From positions 48,955 to 112,954 of the forward strand of contig JAEOUN010000110.1 in NCBI GenBank assembly GCA_016839245.1: a DNA stretch of 64,000 nucleotides. Direction: 5' to 3'. A program made the translations under genes and the position numbers. The DNA is from Candidatus Thorarchaeota archaeon (GTDB lineage Archaea; Asgardarchaeota; Thorarchaeia; Thorarchaeales; Thorarchaeaceae). Under the pieces are notes generated by a model that saw only the letters and a list, made by a program, of their open reading frames with translations, did no database searches and was not told where the DNA came from. The number at the start of each line of letters is the position of its first letter. The stretch's first letter is position 1. Below, piece after piece: positions 51,365 through 61,034 of this stretch.

Positions 51365-52150
51365 CTATGTATCCTGTTCAAGAAGTTCCAATAAAGCGAA
51401 ATCTCTTGTTTCTGAAAGTGGTAAACTATAGTGCATCTTTGAAAGAACCTCTGCCAATGCGAATATTATGAGTGCCACGACAATGGAACCCAGAATTCTC
51501 TCGAAAGCGTAAAGAAATACTACTAATTCAAAATAACCCAAGATTAATTCAAACTCGGATCCGATGAGGACAAAGTACCATCCTCCAATCGATGATCCAA
51601 CTGCCTGATCTAATGTAACTGAAACAAGAGAAAATAACCAAATACTAACAAACCTCTTCCATCTCTCAGATTCTATATCGAGTTTTATTGGTTTGATTAA
51701 TTTAGTAGAAAATCTTGGGATAATAAAAAGCAAAGAAATTAGAAATGCGGTGAGGTGGAACCATATATAGAATGGAAATGCGCGTCCAATCGGACTTGTC
51801 AAATATGTGCCCATTGCAACTATGAATAAGATTGGTATTCCTACTCGATCGCGTGTTCTCATTGCTCCAGCTGCAAATGCGCCAGCAGCTGTTGCTAATA
51901 TTGTAAATGGTCCTAGTACAGCTATTAAGGGATTAATAAAGAGGGCAATGACTGAACCCAATATCACGGCTATAACTCCATAGAATGGACCAAGAAGAAA
52001 ACCCATGATTGGTGCTGATACTAAACCAAAGGATATCTCTCCTCCTCCTATACTAATATTGAATGGAATTAGGGTAATTATCAAGTGAATTGCACCAAAA
52101 ATTCCAGTGAGTGCCCATGGATATGCTGATGAACGTTTGAAATTAGACAT
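51365..52150 (-). CDS. ECF-transporter S-component-like membrane protein
   Basis: The 261-residue protein has six or more hydrophobic segments. The N-terminal half resembles substrate-specific (S) components of ECF vitamin transporters (GGGEISFGLVSAPIMGFLLG; YGVIAVILGSVIALFINPLI; TAAGAFAAGAMRTRD). No EcfA ATPase or EcfT is nearby, so it would share a module encoded elsewhere or act alone. The substrate is unknown. Confidence 0.6.
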   Translation of the reverse strand: MSNFKRSSAYPWALTGIFGAIHLIITLIPFNISIGGGEISFGLVSAPIMGFLLGPFYGVIAVILGSVIALFINPLIAVLGPFTILATAAGAFAAGAMRTRDRVGIPILFIVAMGTYLTSPIGRAFPFYIWFHLTAFLISLLFIIPRFSTKLIKPIKLDIESERWKRFVSIWLFSLVSVTLDQAVGSSIGGWYFVLIGSEFELILGYFELVVFLYAFERILGSIVVALIIFALAEVLSKMHYSLPLSETRDFALLELLEQDT

Positions 52151-52268
52151 TGTAGCGACCGTTTTTAGTTATAATCAAAATACCTGTTAATAGTCGGTAA
52201 TTCTTCATTCTGATTAGACTTTAACTAATATTTGAAGATGATGGAATTAATGAACTCGATTATGCTTC

Positions 52269-53213
52269 TCAACTACTAGATGATGCCGCTATCCAGAAGA
52301 AGAGTCCACCAAGAATCCAAACGAAAAGTCCAGCTCCAAGTACTATACCTAAGGTTGCTCCTAGACCAGAGGAACCAAGATTTACGTGCATGTTTGTGAA
52401 TCTCTTAAATCCACCAATGTATTTAGTTTCGTAGTCACAGTGGAACTCCTTATCCGTCACAGCACCGCAAATCTCACAGACATATCTATTTTGAAACTTT
52501 GCTCCTAGTAGACTATCTATATTACAACCAATGAATGCTGTAAGTACTGATAGTGGGATGAGAGCTATAACATAGTCATAAGCAATTGTATTCTCTGCCG
52601 TCAAGATTCCTGGAATCCACGAAGGAGTAAATATTGCAAAAAGTAATGTAATCAGTCCAATGAATAATCCTGAAAATAATGCAACTCCCTCTCCAAGAAG
52701 TGAAACTGCTCCAATGGTGCCGCTAGGAACCTTTCTTCTCAAATTCGTTATTAACCTAGGTTTACTCTTACTGAAGACACCGATTTCGCTTGCTAGTGTA
52801 TCCGCAGTTGTCGTTGCTATTGCTCCAACATAACCTCCAAACAAAAAGAATGGCCATCCTGCTGCAGCTAAGTCTGGTGATAATTTCGCTAGATACATGG
52901 CAACTGAAAATATCATAGGAATTATTCCACTACCAAGCACGTTGGACCAAGATCTTTTTCCCTTGCCTTCCTGTGCGACATTCTTCTTCATCTTGGCTTT
53001 GTATTTGTACTTTGTAGCAACTCCTGCACTTATAAAGAAGAAGAGAACAATTACAAATGCTGGAACGCCTCCTGTATACCAAATCGTAAAACCTACAATA
53101 AAAGCACTGATCAGTCCTGATATATCTACAAAATGAAGTTTGTAGGATAAAACCCCTACGACTCCCATCACCAATAATCCGGAAACAACCGGATGGGTAA
53201 GCATCTCGAACAA
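52269..53213 (-). CDS. DUF92 family membrane protein with zinc-knuckle loop
   Basis: The 314-residue protein has about seven hydrophobic segments and DUF92 features: GLISAFIVGFTIWYTGG, KYKAKMKKN, the GYVGAIATTTADTLASEIG signature and GTIGAVSLLGEGVALFSG. The family includes plant VTE6 (phytyl-phosphate kinase) and human TMEM19, so an isoprenoid-phosphate kinase is plausible in an archaeon with isoprenoid lipids. A loop near residues 238-255 has CEICG and HC, a possible zinc site not usual in the family. Confidence 0.8.
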   Translation of the reverse strand: MFEMLTHPVVSGLLVMGVVGVLSYKLHFVDISGLISAFIVGFTIWYTGGVPAFVIVLFFFISAGVATKYKYKAKMKKNVAQEGKGKRSWSNVLGSGIIPMIFSVAMYLAKLSPDLAAAGWPFFLFGGYVGAIATTTADTLASEIGVFSKSKPRLITNLRRKVPSGTIGAVSLLGEGVALFSGLFIGLITLLFAIFTPSWIPGILTAENTIAYDYVIALIPLSVLTAFIGCNIDSLLGAKFQNRYVCEICGAVTDKEFHCDYETKYIGGFKRFTNMHVNLGSSGLGATLGIVLGAGLFVWILGGLFFWIAASSSS

Positions 53214-53562
53214 TCATTTCACATCCTGTACTTGTTGTTAGTTCTCAAACTTTGGTCATATCATTGTAAATTTCTTTGAATGTTCTATGAGCATATATTA
53301 TATCCTAGCGAACGCTTGATTATCAATCTCCGGGCAGGAAATTGCATTTATAGCTTTGCCTTAAGAAAGATTATCCCACATCAGAAATTAGACAATATAA
53401 GAATTTTCATACGGTAATACGACAATTGACGAGTAGGCAATAGGCGAAGTATGCATCGTTAATAGTCGAAATGTCTGTAGAGTTGCAAGTCGCTTTTATG
53501 AGGTCTTCTCTCTTAAAAATCAGCAATATGAGTGTTTTATACTCATATAATTCTATGGCCAA
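53214..53562. other. 349-base intergenic region, no gene seen
   Basis: It lies between the start of DUF92 and the end of the GCS2-type gene, both on the minus strand. I see no ORF with protein-like sequence, no tRNA cloverleaf and no repeat. The right end holds the terminator of the GCS2 gene. The left ~100 bases should contain the DUF92 promoter; an AT-rich stretch (CATATATTATAT, ~53291-53302) is a TATA candidate. About 200 bases in the middle are unexplained. Confidence 0.5.
53528..53546 (-). terminator. Terminator of the GCS2-type gene
   Basis: ATGAGT (53528-53533) and ACTCAT (53541-53546) form a hairpin 16 bases past the stop. On the minus strand ATTTTTAAGAG follows. Confidence 0.5.
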
Positions 53563-56500
53563 CTAATAGATAGTGAATTGTTTGCGAATTACTTCGACTG
53601 CTCTCTTAGGTAGAGCATGATCATTCTGTGATATCTCTGCATCGAGATAGTATCCAGTAACAACATCTATTGCTGGTGTCAACCATTTTATTGAAACTAA
53701 GTTACTCTTGTCATTTGATAATGGAATATGATATTCTTTTACTACTTCTCGTTTTGATACAATCTTGATAGTAATTGCGAGATTTTCAATGCCTTCTCTT
53801 ACACTAGTGACTTCAGTAATTATCTCAACAGGACTTAGCCTAGCTGCTAGGCCTGGTATCTCATCACCTGATTCATTTTTTACTGAAAACTTAACATGGA
53901 AGAAAGGTTTCTCAATCGCTTTTACTTTGAATCTCTGCGATTGTCTACATGATTGCTTTCCACATTGTAATGTAGTTGTCAAATGTGCCGTACTCATTTC
54001 TGCCCCTAATGGTATTCTAAGCGGTACCGGGATTAATTTTGGTTTCGCTGGCTCAAGTGTGATTTCCCTCTCAATCATTTTCACATTGCCACTAATAGAT
54101 TCTAGTTCCGTAGAAAGTTCGCAATCAGTGTTTTTCGCATGGTTACTAATTATGCGAACTGTTACAAGTAAAATTTGATCGGGGACAACAAAACTTGGTA
54201 GTCCTACAAACTCAATGCGAGCAATATCTTCTGATGGTCCAGCTATCAGATTGATGTCAATCGATCTTCTATCCATCTCCATTCCCGCATAACTGAGCTC
54301 GGCAACAAGTGTAACTGTTGTAGGGGATTCAGTTGATTTTGGTGCTGGTATTGTTAGTGGACCAAAAGATATCGATAGATTCTTACTCTGCTTAACTGCT
54401 TGCCTAAGAACAACATGCGTTTCTCCATCTGGAAATATGAATGACATTGTCAGAAACGCAGGGTCTCCTAATTCTGTATTCCTTCTAATTCTCAGCCAAC
54501 CAGATATTCTCCCACCAATGTGTGAATGCTCTGGTACTCTAAAGGAATCAATATTTACGCGTGTAGTGATGTACTCTATACTAAATCTATCTGATTCAGA
54601 GGAAGCTAGTACTGTACCATAATTCACAACAGAAGCCTTAATTTTCCCAAGTCTTTCAGATTGATTTTCAAATTTGATGTCTGGAATTCTCCAATGGAAT
54701 TCATGTTCTCTATCAATGAATCTCTCAAATGATACTTCATCTACTTCAAGTGTTATACCAGAATCAGAAACGAACTCAATTCGGAGTTTTGAAGATTCAT
54801 TAATCGATTTAGTAATGTCGTTAATTAGTACTGATCCAGAGATGTACTCTCCAGGTGAATAACTTGTTTTCAGATCAATTTCGAGGATGACTTGTGGTCC
54901 TTTTCTTACAAAACCTACGTAGAAGGGTCTAGATGTAGTTTCAGAGATTTCAAGTCCATCTTGATTAATAAGCTTCATCTGAAGAACACATCTCTCAACT
55001 CCTTCAGAGATATCTGGAGGGATTACTAAGGGCGGGAAATCAAGGCTATCAATGAATGTTGTTTCACTTGGGTCAATTGTCATACTCTCAGTAAGGTTTG
55101 CGATTACTCTCTCAAGATGGGGCGCAAGTAGATTGACCTGACATGTGACCAGGGATTTTTCTGGATAATTTGTGTAAATCTCCCCACTAAAAAGGACAGG
55201 TGTCTTACCGTCTGCAAATTGAGTTGTTGTTCTCGGCTTAATAGATGCATTTACCCAATACATGTTAATTGTGCTAGTCAGGTTGATTTGTCGTCCTGCA
55301 AATCCTATTTCTACAATGATGTTGTAGGCTGTTGTATCTTTCTTCGTTCCAAATGAAAATTTGGAAACATGTATCTCTCCTTCTGCAATATTTGGAATTA
55401 TCAATGCATTGTTATCGACTGCAATCCGATTCAAATCCTCAACTGAATATGATATTGAAATATTTTCGAGTTTTCTTCTTGTTGCATTTCGAACTAAAAT
55501 TGAAAATTCTGCATCCTGTCCCGCGAACGTTCTCTCGGTATCAGTTACAATTTCTGGTTCAAGTCCTTTCCACCAACAAAGCCATGTAGGAAGTTGAGGT
55601 ATTCCCTCAATAGGATCATAAAGCCAATTGGTACTGCACTCACGAGTGACTTCTGTAAGCCGTTTAAGAAGAGTGACCATATTGAAGTCTGATTTTGCGA
55701 AGACTTCAATCTGAAAATCTGCTCCTGTTGTTCGAGGTTGCGAAAATTCACTACCAAATATGGAAGATAGAATTGCTTGCATGAATGGATTTTCAATTAG
55801 CTTGAGTTCTTCAAGTTCATTTCTTATCAGATAAAGCATGGAGACGACTGCATCTCCAAGATATCTGTTCTTTTTTGACAAATTAACTGAACCATCATCA
55901 CTTATCTGATGATTATATATTTCTACAAATTCACCTGATCCTTCTCCTAGTTTGAACGCTCCCCAAAGGCCAGCTGATACAGCCGCAGCTCTATTTAGAG
56001 CAAGCGTCTTGGCCCCGACATCTGGAATAGGAATTCCCTGTTCAATCATTTTCTTAGCTTTCAGTGCAAGTGCTTGAAGTATCAATGCGAGGCCAACTCT
56101 TCTAGGAATACTCAGTTGCGTGTCCAAGACTCGAATCTCTATTGTGCCATAATCGGTGTAAGGGTACATGTCTACCATACGTGCATAGCTTCTATTGACA
56201 TGTCTTGCAAAGGCCTCTTTGTCTGGATTTGTAATATATGGTATCAACTCAAATTCATTTGTAGGTCCCATCTGTGTAGTGTTTTTAAAAAGTCTAATTG
56301 ATCGTTTGCACCGTGGAGCTCTGATCTTACCTTTATCATCAATAATGATTTCGTCACTGGGATTCTTGTTTTCAAAAGGAGAATTGACTGATAATGCAAT
56401 AAGGTGCGGAATAAAATTACGAATCACATTATAAACTGCAATTTTTGTTTCTTCATTGATTTCATTACTCAGTATATGGTGATGTTCACCAAATGATAGA

Positions 56501-56988
56501 TTTCGGAGATATTCTTGTGTTGGATTCAGCCCTGTTGATATAAGAATAGCTTGCGATTCTTTTGGTAATGATTCGTAAGAGATAGCAATGAGTGTTTGAA
56601 TCCACCATGCAAGTTCTTCAAGTGACGTACAAGGAGGTGTTGCAACCTCTAGAATCCACGTGAGACTTGTGACATTTGGATCATGTCCAAGAAGAGTGTA
56701 TTCGCGTGGATTGCCTTTAGGATCGAGATATGTTCCAACAATTCTTGATCCTCTTTCTCCCTCTTCAGTCTGGGCTGATTGAAGATATTTATTTCGAACA
56801 GATTCAACAGGAGATGTTCTAATCCTCTTATCAAGAAGCCCTTTTGCACTTGAAACAATCCTATCAAACACTTGTAAGATATCTTCGCCTTTTATCCAAG
56901 TTCCATCTTTTCTAATGACCTGCAGCTCAACCTCAATACCATGTGGAAATGGGAGTTCCATTTCAACTGTATCTGAGATTGGATTCAT
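53563..56988 (-). CDS. GCS2-type carboxylate-amine ligase fused to long beta-sandwich tail
   Basis: The start at 56988 has AGGTGA 5 bases upstream, overlapping the upstream stop region. Of 1141 residues, ~1-430 match the GCS2/YbdK (glutamate-cysteine-ligase-like) fold: PHGIEVELQVI (G-x-E-x-E), TWILEVATPPCTSLEELAWW, SFGEHHHILSNE, LIALSVNSPFENKNPSDEII, and YGTIEIRVLDTQ. These enzymes join an amine to a carboxylate using ATP. Residues ~490-1141 are a run of Ig/arrestin-like strands (TFAGQDAEFSILVRNATRRK; YSPGEYISGSVLINDITKSI; FVVPDQILLVTVRIISNHAK), perhaps four to six domains. There is no signal peptide, so it is cytoplasmic. Stand-alone GCS2 proteins are ~370-400 residues; this length is exceptional. 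Confidence 0.75.
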   Translation of the reverse strand: MNPISDTVEMELPFPHGIEVELQVIRKDGTWIKGEDILQVFDRIVSSAKGLLDKRIRTSPVESVRNKYLQSAQTEEGERGSRIVGTYLDPKGNPREYTLLGHDPNVTSLTWILEVATPPCTSLEELAWWIQTLIAISYESLPKESQAILISTGLNPTQEYLRNLSFGEHHHILSNEINEETKIAVYNVIRNFIPHLIALSVNSPFENKNPSDEIIIDDKGKIRAPRCKRSIRLFKNTTQMGPTNEFELIPYITNPDKEAFARHVNRSYARMVDMYPYTDYGTIEIRVLDTQLSIPRRVGLALILQALALKAKKMIEQGIPIPDVGAKTLALNRAAAVSAGLWGAFKLGEGSGEFVEIYNHQISDDGSVNLSKKNRYLGDAVVSMLYLIRNELEELKLIENPFMQAILSSIFGSEFSQPRTTGADFQIEVFAKSDFNMVTLLKRLTEVTRECSTNWLYDPIEGIPQLPTWLCWWKGLEPEIVTDTERTFAGQDAEFSILVRNATRRKLENISISYSVEDLNRIAVDNNALIIPNIAEGEIHVSKFSFGTKKDTTAYNIIVEIGFAGRQINLTSTINMYWVNASIKPRTTTQFADGKTPVLFSGEIYTNYPEKSLVTCQVNLLAPHLERVIANLTESMTIDPSETTFIDSLDFPPLVIPPDISEGVERCVLQMKLINQDGLEISETTSRPFYVGFVRKGPQVILEIDLKTSYSPGEYISGSVLINDITKSINESSKLRIEFVSDSGITLEVDEVSFERFIDREHEFHWRIPDIKFENQSERLGKIKASVVNYGTVLASSESDRFSIEYITTRVNIDSFRVPEHSHIGGRISGWLRIRRNTELGDPAFLTMSFIFPDGETHVVLRQAVKQSKNLSISFGPLTIPAPKSTESPTTVTLVAELSYAGMEMDRRSIDINLIAGPSEDIARIEFVGLPSFVVPDQILLVTVRIISNHAKNTDCELSTELESISGNVKMIEREITLEPAKPKLIPVPLRIPLGAEMSTAHLTTTLQCGKQSCRQSQRFKVKAIEKPFFHVKFSVKNESGDEIPGLAARLSPVEIITEVTSVREGIENLAITIKIVSKREVVKEYHIPLSNDKSNLVSIKWLTPAIDVVTGYYLDAEISQNDHALPKRAVEVIRKQFTIY

Positions 56989-56997
56989 TCCATTCAC

Positions 56998-57669
56998 CTA
57001 GATCGCTGAAAGAACTTGCAGAATCTGAGTAACGTGTTTTTCATTTTCAGCTAGTTCTTTTGGCAAGGTCAATTCAAACACTCTTATAGTATTTTTATTT
57101 CCAAATGTATCTAGGAGAGAATATGTGAGTAATCCTCCGCCGTACTCTCCCCTGTCCATTAGTACTTCATATCCCATTTGTTTCATTTTAGAGATTATCT
57201 CTGTTAAATCCGTATCATCTAAGTTGCTATATCGCGTTCCTACTATGATAATCCTATTATGGTTTAGATTTCTTGGCAAAATTGCCCATCGAAGATTTAT
57301 GACAAATTTTGGCACATTCCGTTCATATAATGATTCGACTGTTTTCAGAATAGAATCACAAGTATGCTTTGATTCATTTCTATCATTACTTTTAATGATT
57401 GATGGCAATTCTAATCTTTTGCCTTCCAGTTCCTTTATTGATATAGAAAATGGGTCTCCTTTTATCAATGCACTAAGAATACAGACAATACCATTTATTG
57501 CTCCTCTACGAAGAATTCCTTTTGATGAAAAATCGTTCACTCTTAGTGTGAATTCTATTGGCCTCAATGAATCATTGAAATTGATTAATTGGCTTAGGAT
57601 TTTTGATAGTGTATCATCTACTCTTTCCAGTTCTTTGAGAAGTTTTTGATCTATTTTTGAGCTATTCAT
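56998..57669 (-). CDS. Unknown partner of the GCS2-type fusion
   Basis: I do not recognise this 223-residue protein. It starts with a helix (KIDQKLLKELERVDDTLSKI), then has alpha/beta elements (NVPKFVINLRWAILPRNLNH; RIIIVGTRYSNLDD; EVLMDRGEYGGGLLTYSLLD). The N-terminal half could be a small helical adaptor. The frame extends to 57690; ATG 57669 is preferred. Its stop is 9 bases before the ATG of the GCS2 fusion, so the two are translationally coupled and probably form a complex. Confidence 0.6.
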   Translation of the reverse strand: MNSSKIDQKLLKELERVDDTLSKILSQLINFNDSLRPIEFTLRVNDFSSKGILRRGAINGIVCILSALIKGDPFSISIKELEGKRLELPSIIKSNDRNESKHTCDSILKTVESLYERNVPKFVINLRWAILPRNLNHNRIIIVGTRYSNLDDTDLTEIISKMKQMGYEVLMDRGEYGGGLLTYSLLDTFGNKNTIRVFELTLPKELAENEKHVTQILQVLSAI

Positions 57670-57754
57670 AACACTATTCCGCTCTTCCAATTATCCACAT
57701 CAAGGATTTAGTGATAACGTTATTATCTTTATTAGTTCAGGAGAATTTGCTCGT

Positions 57755-58192
57755 TTATTCTTCCTTGATTAAGGTAAGAAGTTCAGAAATTTTGGCTCTC
57801 AATTCCCTTATACGATACCATGTTGATTCACGTCCACTCTGATCTGAGAGTTTCCTAATTAAAATACCATAATCCATTCCCTCAAGGTCCTCAAGAAGCA
57901 ACATAGCACGTTGTGATGTAAAATGTGACTCATTAACTCGTCCATCCTTATAACGAATGATGAGTGGTCTTAATGCTCTGTCTGCTGAATCTATTTTGGT
58001 TAAAGCTTGGCGATAATAGGTCTTTGGATCCTTTATCCCATATCCTCCCATTAACGGAGTCATTCCCATTCCTAGTGAACCTTTTCCAATCTCATCTAAC
58101 TCATCCATTGCTTCTTGGAAGAATTCATCTCCATTAACTAAGCATTTCCTGATGGCTTTCAAGATGCGTGGTCTATCTATTTCTTCATTCAT
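57755..58192 (-). CDS. Small helical unknown protein
   Basis: The 145-residue protein is helical, with a Gly-rich loop (GKGSLGMGMTPLMGGYGIKD) near 37-56 that resembles no known P-loop. The rest is charged helices (YYRQALTKIDSADRALRPLI; RIRELRAKISELLTLIKEE). It lies 85 bases upstream of the GCS2 partner gene on the same strand and may be in the same transcript. Confidence 0.55.
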   Translation of the reverse strand: MNEEIDRPRILKAIRKCLVNGDEFFQEAMDELDEIGKGSLGMGMTPLMGGYGIKDPKTYYRQALTKIDSADRALRPLIIRYKDGRVNESHFTSQRAMLLLEDLEGMDYGILIRKLSDQSGRESTWYRIRELRAKISELLTLIKEE

Positions 58193-58232
58193 CGAATCAC
58201 CTTAAGGAATAAAACAAGAAAAAGGAATCGAA

Positions 58233-58257
58233 CACGGGTGTAAATGAAACACCCGTG
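58233..58257 (-). terminator. Terminator of the Opp ATPase operon
   Basis: CACGGGTG (58233-58240) and CACCCGTG (58250-58257) form a perfect 8-bp stem. On the minus strand TCGATTCCTTTTTC follows. It lies just past the stop of the oppF-like gene. Confidence 0.75.
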
Positions 58258-58266
58258 ATTTCAATA

Positions 58267-59328
58267 TTATAATTGTACTTCAGGCAGTTCACCTGCAAAG
58301 TGACAGGCAACAAAATGATCTTCACCCATCTTTCTATCTTCAGGGACTTCCTTCACACAGATCTCTTGTGCATATGGACATCGTGGATGGAATCGGCACC
58401 CTGAAGGCACATTGATTGGACTCGGTGGCTCTCCCTTCAGAGATTCAACTCTGCGTTTCACAGTTGGGTCTCCTGAAGGTACAGCTGAAATTAAAGCTCG
58501 AGTGTACGGATGTAGTGGATTAAATGCAACTTCATGAGCTGGTCCCATTTCCATAACCTTGCCCAGATACATGATTCCGATGCGGTCAGCAATGTATGTT
58601 GCAACTGCTAGGTCGTGTGTGATAAACAAGTATGTGAGTCCAAGTTCCTCTCTAAGCTTAAGCAACAGATTAAGAATCTCTGCTCGTATTGATACATCCA
58701 GCATAGATACAGGCTCATCTGCAACCATAAATTCTGGGTGCAGAATAAGTGCTCGTGCTACAGATATTCTCTGACGCTGACCTCCTGACAGTTCATGCGG
58801 ATATCTATCAATGTAATCTCCAGCTGGCGTCAGTGCAACACTTTCTAGAGCTTCTAATACTCTCTGCCTTCTCTGACTTGGTGTCAGTGGTATTTTGTGA
58901 ACCAAAAGTGGTTCTTGTACTATGTTATAGATACTCTGCTTTGGATTGAGAGATTCATAGGGATCTTGGAATGTAATTTGCATCCGTTTACGAAGTTCTT
59001 TGATCTCGTTCCTATCCAAGGTGGCGAGATTTTGACCAGCATATATCACTTCTCCATCTGATGGGACCTCAAGATGAAGGATACATCTTCCTGTAGTTGT
59101 TTTTCCACAACCGGATTCTCCTGCTAATACAAGAACTTCTCCCTTCTTGATGTCGAAAGTAACACCATCAACAGCTTTCACATAGAGTTCCTGACGGTAA
59201 AGCATTGAAGAGAGAAAACCTGTATTAACTGCAAACCACTTGCGCATATTCTTTACTTCAATTAGAGTTTCTCCGTCTCTAATGTTGTCGGAACCTTGTA
59301 GAATTCTTGATTCATCAATAGTCATCAT
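58267..59328 (-). CDS. oppF: Oligopeptide ABC transporter ATPase (OppF/DppF type)
   Basis: The 353-residue protein has Walker A GESGCGKTTTG, the Q-loop TFQDPYESLNPKQS, the signature LSGGQRQRISVARAL, Walker B FMVADEPVSMLD and the switch His in LFITHDL. The C-terminus has the oligopeptide-family Cys cluster (GCRFHPRCPYAQEIC and a later ACHFAGE), four cysteines that in some Dpp ATPases hold an Fe-S cluster. Its ATG lies 3 bases past the oppD stop, with GGGGTGA as ribosome binding site. It powers peptide import with the permeases at 61.0-63.9 kb. Confidence 0.92.
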   Translation of the reverse strand: MMTIDESRILQGSDNIRDGETLIEVKNMRKWFAVNTGFLSSMLYRQELYVKAVDGVTFDIKKGEVLVLAGESGCGKTTTGRCILHLEVPSDGEVIYAGQNLATLDRNEIKELRKRMQITFQDPYESLNPKQSIYNIVQEPLLVHKIPLTPSQRRQRVLEALESVALTPAGDYIDRYPHELSGGQRQRISVARALILHPEFMVADEPVSMLDVSIRAEILNLLLKLREELGLTYLFITHDLAVATYIADRIGIMYLGKVMEMGPAHEVAFNPLHPYTRALISAVPSGDPTVKRRVESLKGEPPSPINVPSGCRFHPRCPYAQEICVKEVPEDRKMGEDHFVACHFAGELPEVQL

Positions 59329-59331
59329 AAA

Positions 59332-60321
59332 TCACCCCAAGTCTACTTTAATCTCTCCTCTTAGTTGTTCAGCAAAGTGGCATGAAACAAACCTATCTGG
59401 TTCGATTTCTAATGGTATTGGGTCCTCTTTTGAGCAGATGTCCTGTGCATATGGACATCGTGGATGGAATCGACAACCTGGAGGTGGAGCAATAAGATCT
59501 GGTGGTGAACCAGGGATTGAAGTTAGTTGTTTCCTCTCTGCTTTGACCATACTTGGAATTGCACCAACCAGTCCTGTAGCATAAGGATGCACCGGGTCCT
59601 TAAAGACAGAAACAACATCTGCTAATTCAACTATCTTACCCGCATACATAACTGCTGTCTTGTCACAAGTTTCTGCAATAACACTCAGGTCGTGTGTGAT
59701 CAGAATAAGTGAGAGACCTAGGTCTTTTTGCAGCTTCTGCATCAGTTTGAGAATCTGTGCCTGAATTGTAACATCAAGAGCTGTTGTTGGCTCATCAGCA
59801 ATCACTAGGTCTGGATTGCATGCTAATGCCATTGCAATCATTGCTCTTTGACGCATACCTCCAGAGAACTCGTGTGGATAATTATGAATACGTCCAGGAT
59901 CGAGGCCAACCATCTCAAACAACTTGGCGCAACGATCGAGAGCTTCTTCTTCAGTCACATTCTCATGCATTAGAATAGCTTCAGCAATCTGTTCTCCAAT
60001 TTCAAATACGGGATTTAAGGCATTCATTGCACCTTGGAAAACGATAGCCACGTTCTTCCATCGAATGTCCCGCATCTCCTTAGCGGTCTTACGAATTAAG
60101 TCGTCTCCCTTGAAATAGACATTTCCTCCAACGATATTTGCAGCAGGTGGTAACAATTGCATTATTGAATATGCCAGGCTGCTTTTACCACAACCTGATT
60201 CTCCTGCCAACCCTATCGATTCTCCTGGTTCCAATGTCAGGGAAACGTTATCGACTGCTTTCACAAGACCTTTGTGCGTTTGATAATACATACGCAGGTT
60301 TCTGATGTCTAGCAGAGGCAT
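59332..60321 (-). CDS. oppD: Oligopeptide ABC transporter ATPase (OppD/DppD type)
   Basis: The start at 60321 has GGAG 10 bases upstream; the frame opens at a GTG at 60375 but the extra 18 residues lack homology. The 329-residue protein has Walker A GESGCGKSSLAYS, Q-loop VFQGAMNALNP, signature FSGGMRQRAMIAMAL, Walker B LVIADEPTTALD, and the C-terminal Cys cluster (GCRFHPRCPYAQDIC and SCHFAEQ). It pairs with OppF as a heterodimer. A TATA-like element (CTTAAATAT at ~60407-60415, read on the minus strand) lies upstream in the divergent promoter. Confidence 0.92.
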   Translation of the reverse strand: MPLLDIRNLRMYYQTHKGLVKAVDNVSLTLEPGESIGLAGESGCGKSSLAYSIMQLLPPAANIVGGNVYFKGDDLIRKTAKEMRDIRWKNVAIVFQGAMNALNPVFEIGEQIAEAILMHENVTEEEALDRCAKLFEMVGLDPGRIHNYPHEFSGGMRQRAMIAMALACNPDLVIADEPTTALDVTIQAQILKLMQKLQKDLGLSLILITHDLSVIAETCDKTAVMYAGKIVELADVVSVFKDPVHPYATGLVGAIPSMVKAERKQLTSIPGSPPDLIAPPPGCRFHPRCPYAQDICSKEDPIPLEIEPDRFVSCHFAEQLRGEIKVDLG

Positions 60322-60499
60322 GATTGTACACTCCATCGAGCCAATTGTGGCCCATCCGGTGAGGTTGCTTCTCACCCTTATTGAGATACGAAACCTTTAG
60401 GGTCGGCTTAAATATGTTGCTTTCCACGACATTTGTCATTCATTATAGTTTAGGTTTGAAGTCATAACGGCATGATTCGAAAAGGTAAAAGGTACATCT

Positions 60500-60844
60500 A
60501 TGTTTTCTAAGCATGTGTTTAAAATGCCTGATACCAGAGTACGTGCTTTTCCAAGAACTAAAAACAAGCCACAAAAGAGAATACTCCTAGTTCCCCTCAT
60601 TCTAATATTTGGTGGATATGCACTGACCTATGTTTACATCCTTGCCTTCATCGGAGTAATTCTCTCCTTGACTGGAGTACTTACATTATTCCTCGTTGGT
60701 ACGGTATATGCAGATCTTTGGGCAGCTCATCGACGCACTCAACAAATAATTAAAGACCGCGAACGTCGTCAGGAGAGTTCAGAGGATGATCTTGTTGTAC
60801 CCGATATAAAAGATCCTTTCGAAGAAACCTATGACTCAGAATAA
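60500..60844 (+). CDS. Small two-helix membrane protein
   Basis: The 114-residue protein has a basic N-terminus (RAFPRTKNKPQKR), two hydrophobic helices (~33-54 and ~55-75) and a charged cytoplasmic tail (RRTQQIIKDRERRQ then an acidic end). It is not a known family to me. Located between the divergent Opp ATPase and permease genes, it may be an accessory subunit of the transporter. An in-frame ATG 8 codons later is an alternative start. Confidence 0.55.
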   Translation: MFSKHVFKMPDTRVRAFPRTKNKPQKRILLVPLILIFGGYALTYVYILAFIGVILSLTGVLTLFLVGTVYADLWAAHRRTQQIIKDRERRQESSEDDLVVPDIKDPFEETYDSE

Positions 60845-61034
60845 CTCCAATGATTCATTTCAAACTAAAAAATGTCCACCCGAACTATTTTCACTACCCA
60901 AACCAATTCCTTTTTTAATCCTATTTTGAGGAACGAGTTCATCTGAAAGAGACAATAAGGCAATCCAATTCAATCCATAATACTGAAGCCAGTGTCTTGG
61001 GTGGATTTCGATTGTCTAGATTGGAGGATGGCAT

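Noticed and set aside
53765..54178. 137-residue plus-strand ORF
   Set aside because: Antisense to the beta-sandwich tail of the GCS2 fusion.
57125..57649. 174-residue plus-strand ORF
   Set aside because: Antisense to the GCS2 partner gene; Ser/Ile/Leu-rich without family features.
60875..61005. Inverted repeat TCCACCC / GGGTGGA in the gap before oppC
   Set aside because: Only 7 bp over ~130 bases with no inner structure or T-run; likely chance.
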